The notes below the pieces were generated by a model. That model did no database searches. It was given only the letters and a program-made list of their open reading frames with translations, and was not told the origin of the DNA. The position numbers and the translations under genes are program-made. A DNA stretch of 64,000 bases from Deltaproteobacteria bacterium (GTDB lineage Bacteria > Myxococcota_A > UBA9042). Of this stretch, positions 42,986 to 50,095 are shown in pieces. Numbering within the stretch: the stretch's first letter is position 1; every line of letters starts with the position of its first letter. Location: contig JACKFC010000005.1 of NCBI GenBank assembly GCA_020632665.1, forward strand, positions 62,001-126,000, written 5' to 3'.

Positions 42986-43672
42986 GTGGCCGAAGGACGC
43001 AAGGGCAGGGGGGGCAAGCGCCCGCAGGGCAAGGTCGGCGCTCGGCCGAGCCGGCCGCGCAAGATCGGCAACGCGCTCAGTGGCGCCGAGCGCAAGATGC
43101 GGCGGGGCGAGGCGGAGGTCGGACCGAAGGTCGTCGAGCGCAAGCCCGAAGCGCCGCCCGAAGCCCTCGACGCCCGCCACACCGGCGACGCGCGGGTCGC
43201 GTGGCTGCTCGATCTGCTCGCCTTCGGGCGCACCGGGCGGGTCGCCGAGCGCGTCGACCTGCGGGCGCAGCGGGCGACGATGCCGCCGGTGGTCCTCGCT
43301 GGCCGTGCGGGCGAGCCAGAGGATCCGATCATCGCCTTCGACGACGCCGCCGCCATCGGCCGGCTCGCCTCGCGCAACCGCGCCTTCTCGCAGATCGCCG
43401 CGCGCTACGCGCCGCTCGCCATGGTCGCCAAAGAGCAGGGGCGGCCGCTCCGCATCGAGCTCTGGGACGTCGCCGCCCTGGTCGACGGCGCCGAGCCCGT
43501 GCCGCGCCTCGTCGATACCGCCGACGCCTTGGCGCGCTACCTCGAGGCGAGCTTCACCCTGCCCGACGCCGAGGCGCTGCGACACGGCGTCGCAGCGGCG
43601 CGCGCGAGCTTGCCCGGTCACGCCGAGGCCGACCGCCTCCGCGCCCGCAACCCGCTGGCGTGGATGCCGTGA
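42986..43672 (+). CDS. Basic protein of unknown function, first gene of the carrier/JAMM set
   Basis: 228 residues from a GTG with GGAGG six bases upstream. The first 60 residues are highly basic and low in hydrophobics (Arg, Lys, Gly, Pro). The rest is Ala/Arg-rich and mostly helical with VAWLLDLLAFGRTGR, LRAQRATMPPVVLAGR, DPIIAFDDAAAIGRLASRNRAFSQ and PLRIELWDVAALVDG. Its last codons overlap the E1-like gene (GTGA), so they are translated together. No family was recognised. It could be a client, a partner or a nucleic-acid-binding subunit of the downstream sulfur-carrier system. Confidence 0.68.
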   Translation: MAEGRKGRGGKRPQGKVGARPSRPRKIGNALSGAERKMRRGEAEVGPKVVERKPEAPPEALDARHTGDARVAWLLDLLAFGRTGRVAERVDLRAQRATMPPVVLAGRAGEPEDPIIAFDDAAAIGRLASRNRAFSQIAARYAPLAMVAKEQGRPLRIELWDVAALVDGAEPVPRLVDTADALARYLEASFTLPDAEALRHGVAAARASLPGHAEADRLRARNPLAWMP

Positions 43673-44358
43673 AGATCGCGATCTTCGGCTGTGGCGGCCT
43701 CGGCGTCCCCGCCGCGTGGACGCTCGCCGCTGCCGGCGCCTCCGAGCTGCTCCTGGTCGACCCCGACCACGTCGAGCGCTCGAACCTGCATCGACAGGTG
43801 CTCTACCGCGAGGCCGACCTCGGCCGGCCGAAGGCGCAGGCGCTGGCCGAAGCCCTGCAGCGGCGGTTCCCCACGCTGCGGGTCCAGACCCTCCAGGCGC
43901 AGATGGACGCAGATTCGGTCCGCAGCGCGCTGCGGGGCTACGACGCCGGCTTCGAGGGCACCGACGACGCGGCGATGAAATTCCACGTCAGCGACGCGGT
44001 CATCGCGGCCCGCACCGATACCGCTGGCCGTGACGCCGGCGCCCGGCTGGCCTGTATCGCGGCGGCGATCGGCCGGCGCGGGCAGCATTTCGTCGTCGGC
44101 CCGCAGACGGCCTGCTACCGCTGCCTCTTCGAGGCGCCACCGCCGCCCGAGTCGGTCGCCAGCTGTCGCATCGCTGGGGTGATCGGGCCGGTCGTCGGCG
44201 AGGTCGGCGCCCGCGCCGCCCGCGCGCTCTGGCGTGCGTTGCACGGTCGGGCCGAGCCGGCGCGTTCCGCGCTCGTTCGTCTCGACGCTGGTCGCTACGA
44301 CCGAATCGCCGTGGACGTGGCGCAGGACTGCAGCTGCCGCGGCGGCCCGGGGGAATAG
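43669..44358 (+). CDS. E1-like (ThiF/MoeB/HesA) adenylyltransferase
   Basis: 229 residues. Starts KIAIFGCGGLG (nucleotide motif at 7-12), then VDPDHVERSNLHRQ with Asp31 and the Arg/Gln pair at 42-43, and FEGTDDAAMKF. Cys149/Cys152 and Cys221/Cys223 are zinc-site candidates (the second pair is C-x-C, not C-x2-C) and Cys166 in ASCRIAGV is the likely catalytic or thiolation Cys. Such enzymes adenylate the C-terminal Gly of ubiquitin-fold carriers. GTG overlaps the upstream stop. The next gene encodes a carrier. It is slightly shorter than MoeB (about 250). Activation of the downstream carrier is an inference. Confidence 0.9.
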   Translation: MKIAIFGCGGLGVPAAWTLAAAGASELLLVDPDHVERSNLHRQVLYREADLGRPKAQALAEALQRRFPTLRVQTLQAQMDADSVRSALRGYDAGFEGTDDAAMKFHVSDAVIAARTDTAGRDAGARLACIAAAIGRRGQHFVVGPQTACYRCLFEAPPPPESVASCRIAGVIGPVVGEVGARAARALWRALHGRAEPARSALVRLDAGRYDRIAVDVAQDCSCRGGPGE

Positions 44359-44392
44359 CCGCTGGCCGTCGCGGGCTTGTCTGCTCCCCGGC

Positions 44393-44421
44393 TTGCAAAG
44401 CAGGGCGGAAGGCCGCATATC
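44393..44421 (+). promoter_or_regulatory. Candidate internal promoter for the carrier and JAMM genes
   Basis: -35 TTGCAA (44393-44398), exactly 17-base spacer, -10 CATATC (44416-44421), 40 bases before the carrier ATG. It could raise carrier expression above the E1, since carriers are needed in excess. Confidence 0.45.
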
Positions 44422-44461
44422 AGCCCTCCCCGGCCCAGCCGCCGGGCGCTGGAGGAAGAGC

Positions 44462-44740
44462 ATGTCGATTCGCATCAAGATCCCGACCCCGCTGCGCAAG
44501 TTCACCGCGAACAAGGACGTCGTCGAGGTCGAGGGCAGCAACGTCGGTGAGGCGCTCCGCGCGCTCGACGCCGCGCACCCCGGGATGTGGGCGAAGATCT
44601 GCGACGACAACGGCAAGGTTCGTCGCTTCATCAACGTGTACGCCGGCGACGACGATATCCGCTTCCTCGAGGGCATGGCGACGCCGGTCGACGCCAAGAC
44701 CGAGATCAGCATCATCCCGGCGATCGCCGGCGGCTGCTGA
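44462..44740 (+). CDS. Ubiquitin-fold sulfur carrier, CysO/ThiS/MoaD-like, ending Gly-Gly-Cys
   Basis: 92 residues. The KIPTPLRKFT start, RRFINVYAGDDDIRFLEG centre and SIIPAIAGGC end match CysO-type sulfur carriers of the MoaD/ThiS superfamily (CysO ends AVAGG). Those end in Gly-Gly, activated by E1 as a C-terminal adenylate and then thiocarboxylate. Here one Cys follows the double Gly, so the mature Gly-Gly end needs removal of that residue, or a Cys adduct is encoded directly. The next gene is a JAMM peptidase. Strong GGAGGAAG ribosome site. Related precedents with extra C-terminal residues are QbsE and HcyS. Confidence 0.9.
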   Translation: MSIRIKIPTPLRKFTANKDVVEVEGSNVGEALRALDAAHPGMWAKICDDNGKVRRFINVYAGDDDIRFLEGMATPVDAKTEISIIPAIAGGC

Positions 44741-44747
44741 TCGCGCC

Positions 44748-45869
44748 GTGACGACGCGCGATCCGATCGCGCTGCTCGAGCGCTACGGGCGGCAGCTGCT
44801 GGTCGAGGGGGTCGAACCTGCGCGGCAGGTTGCGCTCGGCGATTGGTGCCTCGCCGTCGCGACCGATGGCAGCGACGTGGCGCGGCTGGCGGCGGACGTG
44901 GCGCTGCGCTACGCCGTCGGCGCGGGCATCGGCCGCTATTGTCTGGCCGACGCGGCGCTTGCCGATTCCAACCCGGAAGACCTCGATCCTGCGGTCGAGC
45001 GGATCGGCGGGGCCGATCCGTCTGCCGCGGGCTTGGCCCGGCCGCCGGTTGCGCACCTCTACTTCGCGCGCCGACGCTATGGCGCCAGCGTCGACCTGCT
45101 GCTGACCGAGCACGACGACGGCTGGGAGCAGGGCGCCGGTCACGACGCCGTCGTCTCGACCGTGGTGCTCGAGCTCGGGGATCCGCAGGACGGCGCGCAA
45201 GCCGGCCCAGAAGACGCGCCGGGCCTCGGCACCCTGGCCGCGCGGCTGCTCGTCTGCCATCTGCTCGGCCTCGAGCCGTTGCCCGCCGTGCTGCACCTGC
45301 GCTGGCCCGACGACGACGCCGACCCCGAGGTTCACGTCCGCGCGCCGTCCGAATCCGGCGCCGAGGTCGCAGATCTGGCCGACGGCGCTGCGCCGCCCGG
45401 GCTGCTCGCCGAGCTGCAGCGCACGCCCGCCGCGCTCGACGCGATCCTCGCCCACGCCAGCGCCGACTATCCGAACGAGGCCTGTGGTTTCGTGGTCCGC
45501 GACGCCGACGGCAGCCTGCGCGCGGTGCCGACCCGCAACCTGCAGGACCGCTACCACGCGATCGATCCGGAGACCTACCCGCGGACCTCGCGGACCGCCT
45601 TCAAGCTCGACGAGCGGGTCATCGTCCGTGAGGAAGAGGCGGGTCACCCGCTGCAGATCATCTTCCACACCCACTGCGAGGCCGGCGCCTATTTCTCCGC
45701 CGAGGACGCGCGCGCCGCCGCGCCGGGTGGCGAGCCGATCTTCCCCGACGCCGGGCACCTGGTGCTCTCGGTGATGGGCGGTGTGGTCCGGGCTTTGGCG
45801 CTGTTCCGCTTCGACGCGGTGAGTGGTCGCTTCGTGCCCGAGCTCGGCGGGGGACCGCTGCCACGATGA
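44748..45869 (+). CDS. JAMM/Mov34-type metalloprotease with N-terminal degenerate E1-like domain
   Basis: 373 residues from a GTG, seven bases after the carrier stop. Residues 235-345 are a JAMM peptidase: Glu244 (NEACGF), then His307 and His309, Ser317 and Asp320, giving the full HxHx7SxxD zinc motif. It should remove residues after the carrier's double Gly or cut carrier adducts. Residues 1-230 start RYGRQLLVEGVEPARQ, the opening of E1/HesA proteins, but the following nucleotide loop (CLAVATDGSD) lacks GxGGxG, so this half is probably a non-catalytic docking module for the carrier. Its stop overlaps the next start (ATGA). Confidence 0.9.
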   Translation: MTTRDPIALLERYGRQLLVEGVEPARQVALGDWCLAVATDGSDVARLAADVALRYAVGAGIGRYCLADAALADSNPEDLDPAVERIGGADPSAAGLARPPVAHLYFARRRYGASVDLLLTEHDDGWEQGAGHDAVVSTVVLELGDPQDGAQAGPEDAPGLGTLAARLLVCHLLGLEPLPAVLHLRWPDDDADPEVHVRAPSESGAEVADLADGAAPPGLLAELQRTPAALDAILAHASADYPNEACGFVVRDADGSLRAVPTRNLQDRYHAIDPETYPRTSRTAFKLDERVIVREEEAGHPLQIIFHTHCEAGAYFSAEDARAAAPGGEPIFPDAGHLVLSVMGGVVRALALFRFDAVSGRFVPELGGGPLPR

Positions 45870-47173
45870 ACGCCCCGCCGCCGATGGCGCTGCGGATTTG
45901 GGTCGACTGCGACGACGACGCAGTGCGCCTCCGGCTGGACGACGTCCTGCTCGCGTTGCCACAGACCCAGGTCCAGGTGCAGGAGCAGATGCGGCCGCAA
46001 GACGCCGATCTGGTGCTCGCATGCCGGGAAGTGTCGTCGGCGCAGCAGATCCGCGACGCGGTCGGCCGCGCCGGCAGCGACGCGCTGGTGGTGCGCTGCG
46101 TCGCTGGCGACGCCCCGGACCTCGACGCAGCGCTCGCCGACGGCTTCGACGAAGTCCTCGGCCTCGACGAGCCGCCACAGCGTTGGTCGCGGCAGCTGCG
46201 CCTGATCGCCCTGTGGCGCAGCGAGCGCCGCCGCGCCGCCGCGCTCGCCGGCACCTACCGCGACGCCGTGCGTGGCGGCAGCCTCGGCCGCTGGCGCTGG
46301 GATCTCGGCACCGGCGTGCTGTGGCTCGACCCGGCCTGGAAGGCGATGATCGGCTACACCGCCGACGAAGTGCAGAACGACACCGAGAGCTGGTTCTCCC
46401 GCGTCGGCCCGAGCGACCGCGACCGGCTGCGCGCCAGCCTCGACGGCGTGATCGAGGGCGGCGCACGCCGCTTCGAGGTCGAGCACCGGATCCAGCATCG
46501 CGATCGCACCTACCTCTGGGTCCGCACCGCCGGTGAGCTCCGCAGCGACGACCACGGCCTGCGCATCGAGGGCACCCAGACCGAGATCACCGCCGAGAAG
46601 CTCGCCGCGCTGCGCCTGGCCGACGCCGATCGGCGCGATCGCCTCACCGGCACGCTCAGCCGCGACGCCTTCCTCGCTCAGCTGGGGTCGCGGCTGGAGC
46701 AGGAACCCCGGCAGTTCGCGCTCGGGCTCTGCGACGTCGATCTGCTCAAGCACGTCAACCGGCGCCACGGTCGGCGGATCGGCGACGAGGTGCTGGTCTG
46801 GATCGGTGGCCTGCTCGAAGACCGCCTCGGTGACGGCGGCATCTTCGGCCGCACCAGCGGTGACGCCTTCGCCTTCGTACTCGAGGGCGAGGATTTCGTC
46901 CGCTACGCTCAGGCCGCCGCCGAGATGCGCGAGGAGCTGCTGAACGAAACGTTCTACGCCTCCACCGGCGACGAGGTCCGGGTCACCGCGACGCTGGCCG
47001 TGGTCGAGCGGCCGCAGGATGCGATCAGCGCCGCCGACCTGCTGCGGCGGGCGGGCCGGGCGCTGGAGAAAGCGCGCGCGACGCAAGAGGGGCTGCTCCT
47101 GGTCCGCAGCGACGCTGCGCTCGAGACGCAGGACACCCTGCGGCTGCCGATCCAGCCCGACCTCGAGGGCTGA
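45866..47173 (+). CDS. PAS-GGDEF protein with degenerate GGDEF motif
   Basis: 435 residues. N-terminal part (1-110) is a possible receiver-like fold without clear phosphoacceptor spacing; residues about 130-245 are a PAS/PAC domain (LDPAWKAMIGYTADEVQ, WLRASLDG-type end); residues 250-410 are a GGDEF domain beginning RDRLTGTLSRDAFLAQL. The active-site loop reads GRTSGDAFAF, that is SGDAF instead of GGDEF, so diguanylate cyclase activity is unlikely; it may bind GTP or c-di-GMP, or only dimerise. ATG overlaps the JAMM stop. The pairing with a sulfur-carrier system is unexpected. Confidence 0.85.
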   Translation: MNAPPPMALRIWVDCDDDAVRLRLDDVLLALPQTQVQVQEQMRPQDADLVLACREVSSAQQIRDAVGRAGSDALVVRCVAGDAPDLDAALADGFDEVLGLDEPPQRWSRQLRLIALWRSERRRAAALAGTYRDAVRGGSLGRWRWDLGTGVLWLDPAWKAMIGYTADEVQNDTESWFSRVGPSDRDRLRASLDGVIEGGARRFEVEHRIQHRDRTYLWVRTAGELRSDDHGLRIEGTQTEITAEKLAALRLADADRRDRLTGTLSRDAFLAQLGSRLEQEPRQFALGLCDVDLLKHVNRRHGRRIGDEVLVWIGGLLEDRLGDGGIFGRTSGDAFAFVLEGEDFVRYAQAAAEMREELLNETFYASTGDEVRVTATLAVVERPQDAISAADLLRRAGRALEKARATQEGLLLVRSDAALETQDTLRLPIQPDLEG

Positions 47174-47222
47174 GAGCGCCGAATTCCTCGCATCCTCGCG
47201 CCGCCGGTCTATCGTCCCGGCG

Positions 47223-48956
47223 ATGCAGCGCCGCCCCCCGAGAACACACCGTCTGCGCTCCGGACCGAGCCGGGCCGGGGCGCTGCGGTCGACGCCCGGC
47301 TGCGCCCTCGTCGCGGTCACGATCGCGCTCTGCGTCGCCTCACCGGCCGCTGCCGAGCCTGCGTCGACCCCGCTGCTGCCGCCCGTGCCGCTGCCGGCCG
47401 CGTTCACCGTCGGTGACGCCGAGCGCGTGCTGCAGCCGCCGCCTGGGCCGCGCAGCGTCGGCGCCACCTCGGCCGGTCGCCTGCTCCATGGCCGCGCGAT
47501 CCGTCCGAGGCGCGCCGCTGGCTGGGCCTTCATGCCGCATATCCCGGCGCGCAATACGACCTGGGGCACGCGCGGGATGCAGGACCTGCTCGACCACCTC
47601 GGCGCCCGCGTCCACGGCTGCCGCAAGGGGGCCGAACTCCGGGTCGGCAATATCAGCCTGCGCGGCGGCGGGCCCTCGCCGTGGCACCGCAGCCACCAGG
47701 CCGGCCGCGACGTCGACCTCGCGCCGATGCTGCTGGGGCCGGACGGCAAGGCCGCGCCGACCGACGACTTCGTCCGCCTCGACCGCTACGGGCGGGCCCG
47801 CGACGGCAGCGGTCGGCGCCTCGACGTGCGCTGCACGCTGCGCCTGGTCGTCGCGCTGACCGAGGACGACGCGCCGCCGGTGCAGTGGGCATTCTTCGCG
47901 CGCTGGCTGCGCAAGCTGCTGCTGGCAGAGGCCGAACGCGAGAAGCTGCCGGCGGAGGTCGTCGCGCGGGTGGCCGACGTGCTGCGGCAGCCTTCGGATT
48001 CGGCGCCGCACGACGACCACCTCCACGTCCGGCTCTTCTGCTCCGAGGCGGCGCGGCGCCACGGCTGCCTCGATCGCGGGCCCGAGCGGAGCTGGGCGCC
48101 GCGCGACGAGGCCGGCTTCGTCGCCCATGTGCAGAACGTCGGCCGGATCGCCGCCGCCGCGCCGCAGCCGGGCCTGCGCTTGCGTGCCACGCGCCTGCTC
48201 GGCGCGCTGCGCACGCCCCATGCCGCGGGCCCACTCGGCGGGCGGTTGCTCGACGCCGACGCCGCGGTCCGCAGCGCCGCGCTTGCCGGCTTGGTCGCGC
48301 TCGGCGACGAGGCGGCCGTCCAGGAGCTGCTGCAAGGCCTCGGTCGCACCGAGGACGACGTGCTGGCGCTGCGCCTCTTCGACGCGGCACGCAAGCTGCG
48401 GGTGGTGGCCGTCGTCGCCGCGGCACAGGGCTTGCTGATCGATCCGGACCGTGTGGTGCAGCCCGTCGTCGGTCGCAAGGTCGGTGAGAAGTTGGCGCTC
48501 GCGGCCACCGCGGTGCTTGGTGAGGCTGGAGATCGCGCGGCGGTGCCGGCATTGCTCGAGGCGCTCGGCCGGAAGGGGCAGGCGGTGCGGCAAGCGGCCC
48601 ACCGGGCGCTGCTGCGCTTGACCAACCAGCGCGTCACCGGCGACCCCGGTGCGGCCAGCGGCGCCGACAAGGTGCGCGCGGCGTGGCGCGCGTTCTGGCA
48701 ACGCGCGCGGCAGCAGCCCGAGCAGGCGTGGCTGGCCAGCGGCTTCCGTGCCCACGGCGTCCGGGTGCGCAGCAAGACCACGCTCTCGCGCGCCGACGTG
48801 CCGCGCCTGATCGCCGCGATGCGGCATCGGAACCCGGACGTGGCCGCAAACGCAGAGCGCGCGCTCGAGCTGCTCAGCGGGCGCCGCATGACGCAGCGTT
48901 CCTCCTCGGCCCGAGCGCGCGCCTGGCGTCGCTGGTATCGCGCTACTTCGCGCTGA
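47223..48956 (+). CDS. MepA-type murein endopeptidase fused to HEAT-like repeats
   Basis: 577 residues. Signal peptide (core about 27-42), a 50-residue linker, then the peptidase M74 (MepA) domain: RVGNISLRGGGPSPWHRSHQAGRDVDLAP, with the zinc ligands in HRSHQAGRDVD and HDDHLHV. It cuts D-Ala-meso-DAP cross-links in peptidoglycan in the periplasm. Residues about 310-545 are HEAT/PBS-lyase-like helical repeats (LRATRLLGALRT, DAAVRSAALAGLVALGDEAAV) not present in MepA of enteric bacteria, so the enzyme is probably scaffolded. Promoter-like TATCGT lies seven bases before the ATG, which may be leaderless. Arg-rich C-terminus. Confidence 0.87.
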   Translation: MQRRPPRTHRLRSGPSRAGALRSTPGCALVAVTIALCVASPAAAEPASTPLLPPVPLPAAFTVGDAERVLQPPPGPRSVGATSAGRLLHGRAIRPRRAAGWAFMPHIPARNTTWGTRGMQDLLDHLGARVHGCRKGAELRVGNISLRGGGPSPWHRSHQAGRDVDLAPMLLGPDGKAAPTDDFVRLDRYGRARDGSGRRLDVRCTLRLVVALTEDDAPPVQWAFFARWLRKLLLAEAEREKLPAEVVARVADVLRQPSDSAPHDDHLHVRLFCSEAARRHGCLDRGPERSWAPRDEAGFVAHVQNVGRIAAAAPQPGLRLRATRLLGALRTPHAAGPLGGRLLDADAAVRSAALAGLVALGDEAAVQELLQGLGRTEDDVLALRLFDAARKLRVVAVVAAAQGLLIDPDRVVQPVVGRKVGEKLALAATAVLGEAGDRAAVPALLEALGRKGQAVRQAAHRALLRLTNQRVTGDPGAASGADKVRAAWRAFWQRARQQPEQAWLASGFRAHGVRVRSKTTLSRADVPRLIAAMRHRNPDVAANAERALELLSGRRMTQRSSSARARAWRRWYRATSR

Positions 48957-49920
48957 TCGAAGCGGACTTGATGTAGTCGAGCTGCGGGAACTCGGCCTTG
49001 AGGTAGGTATTGCCGACCATCTGGACCTTCGTCTGGTCCGGGCCGCGGCCGCGCGGGGCGCCCTCGCCGTAGCCCTTGTAGAGGCTATCGACGATCTTCA
49101 TGCCCTCGTCGTCGACCTGCCCGACCGGCGAGAAGCCCATACCGTCGAGGTTTCCGTTGTCGCGGAAGTTGATGAACATCTGCGTGGTGCGGGTATTCGG
49201 GCCGCGCGTGGCGAAGGAGAGCGTGCCGCGGCGGTTGCTCTGCGTCACCGGGTCGTCGCCGAACTCGGCCGGGCGCCAGGCCGCGGCGACCTTCGGATCG
49301 CCGTGGATGCCGAACTGCACCATAAAGCCCTCGATCGCGCGGAAAAACGCGATATCGGTGAAGAAGCCGGCCTTGACCAGGTTGTAGAGGCGGTCGGCAC
49401 CCTTGGGCGCCCAGGCGCGGGTGACGTGCAGGGTGAACGCGCCCTTGGTCGTCTCGAAGACGACGTCGAAGGTCTCCGGCGCGGTCTCGGTGGCCTTGCT
49501 CGGGTCCATCAGCGCCGAGGCAGCGTCACCGGCGGCGGCGGCCGCGCCGGCGGCGGGCTCGGCGGCGGCGGCGGCGGCGGCACTGGCCTCCTCGGCGGCG
49601 GCGGCGCCAGCCTGTGCGGCGGCCTCACCGGCCTTGGCAGCGGCGGCGCCGGCGGCCAACGCAGCAGCCTCGCCGGCCTTGGCAGCGGCCTCGCCGGCCT
49701 TGGCAGCGGCCTCACCGGCCTTGACCGCGGCGAGTTCGCCGGCCTTGGCGGCGGCCTCACCGGCCTTGGCGGCGCTCTCGCCGGCCTTCTCGGCTGCGGC
49801 CGTGGCCTGCTGCGCGGCGGCGTTGGCGCTCGCTGCGGGGTTTTCGGACGACTTGCCGCAGCCGGCAACAAGGGCCACCAGGGCGACGGCGGTCAGCAAC
49901 GGTCGGACGGTGCGATTCAT
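48943..49920 (-). CDS. Cyclophilin-type peptidyl-prolyl isomerase lipoprotein with Ala-rich heptad linker
   Basis: 325 residues. Lipobox LVAGC near residue 20, then an Ala/Lys/Glu/Gly-rich helical linker of about 120 residues made of repeated KAGEAAA heptads, then a cyclophilin domain (about 148-310). The catalytic Arg is in FFRAIEGFMVQFG, with ATRGPNTRTTQMFIN and LDGMGFSPVGQV matching the active-site strands. It would aid folding of periplasmic or outer-membrane proteins, held off the membrane by the linker. The convergent MepA gene overlaps its end by 14 bases. Confidence 0.9.
   Translation of the reverse strand: MNRTVRPLLTAVALVALVAGCGKSSENPAASANAAAQQATAAAEKAGESAAKAGEAAAKAGELAAVKAGEAAAKAGEAAAKAGEAAALAAGAAAAKAGEAAAQAGAAAAEEASAAAAAAAEPAAGAAAAAGDAASALMDPSKATETAPETFDVVFETTKGAFTLHVTRAWAPKGADRLYNLVKAGFFTDIAFFRAIEGFMVQFGIHGDPKVAAAWRPAEFGDDPVTQSNRRGTLSFATRGPNTRTTQMFINFRDNGNLDGMGFSPVGQVDDEGMKIVDSLYKGYGEGAPRGRGPDQTKVQMVGNTYLKAEFPQLDYIKSASISAK
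49615..49800. repeat. 21-base tandem repeats coding Ala-rich heptads
   Basis: Degenerate copies of ggcctcgccggccttggcag(c), each coding Lys-Ala-Gly-Glu-Ala-Ala-Ala on the minus strand, in the linker of the cyclophilin lipoprotein. Some copies are near-identical, so copy number may vary. Confidence 0.8.
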
Positions 49921-50028
49921 CGGATACCTCTCGAAATTCTCGGTTCGGTTGGGCGCGCTCGTCGCGCCAGGGGCGCCGGTGTAGCGCGCCACGCGCACGG
50001 CTTCAAGCCGCTGAGATGTGGTCGCTGC

Positions 50029-50057
50029 TTGCGCGGTGCACGGCGCCTCCCTACCCT
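50029..50057 (+). promoter_or_regulatory. Candidate promoter of the gene at 50096
   Basis: -35 TTGCGC (50029-50034), exactly 17-base spacer, -10 TACCCT (50052-50057), 38 bases before the ATG. Confidence 0.42.
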
Positions 50058-50095
50058 CGCGCTGGGGACGTAGGAAGAAGAGCCGCGGAGGCACA

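Noticed and set aside
45866..47173. Active diguanylate cyclase.
   Set aside because: The active-site loop is SGDAF rather than GGDEF, so activity is not expected.
49615..49800. Tandem repeats considered as a mobile or regulatory repeat.
   Set aside because: They keep frame and code an Ala-rich stalk inside a lipoprotein gene.
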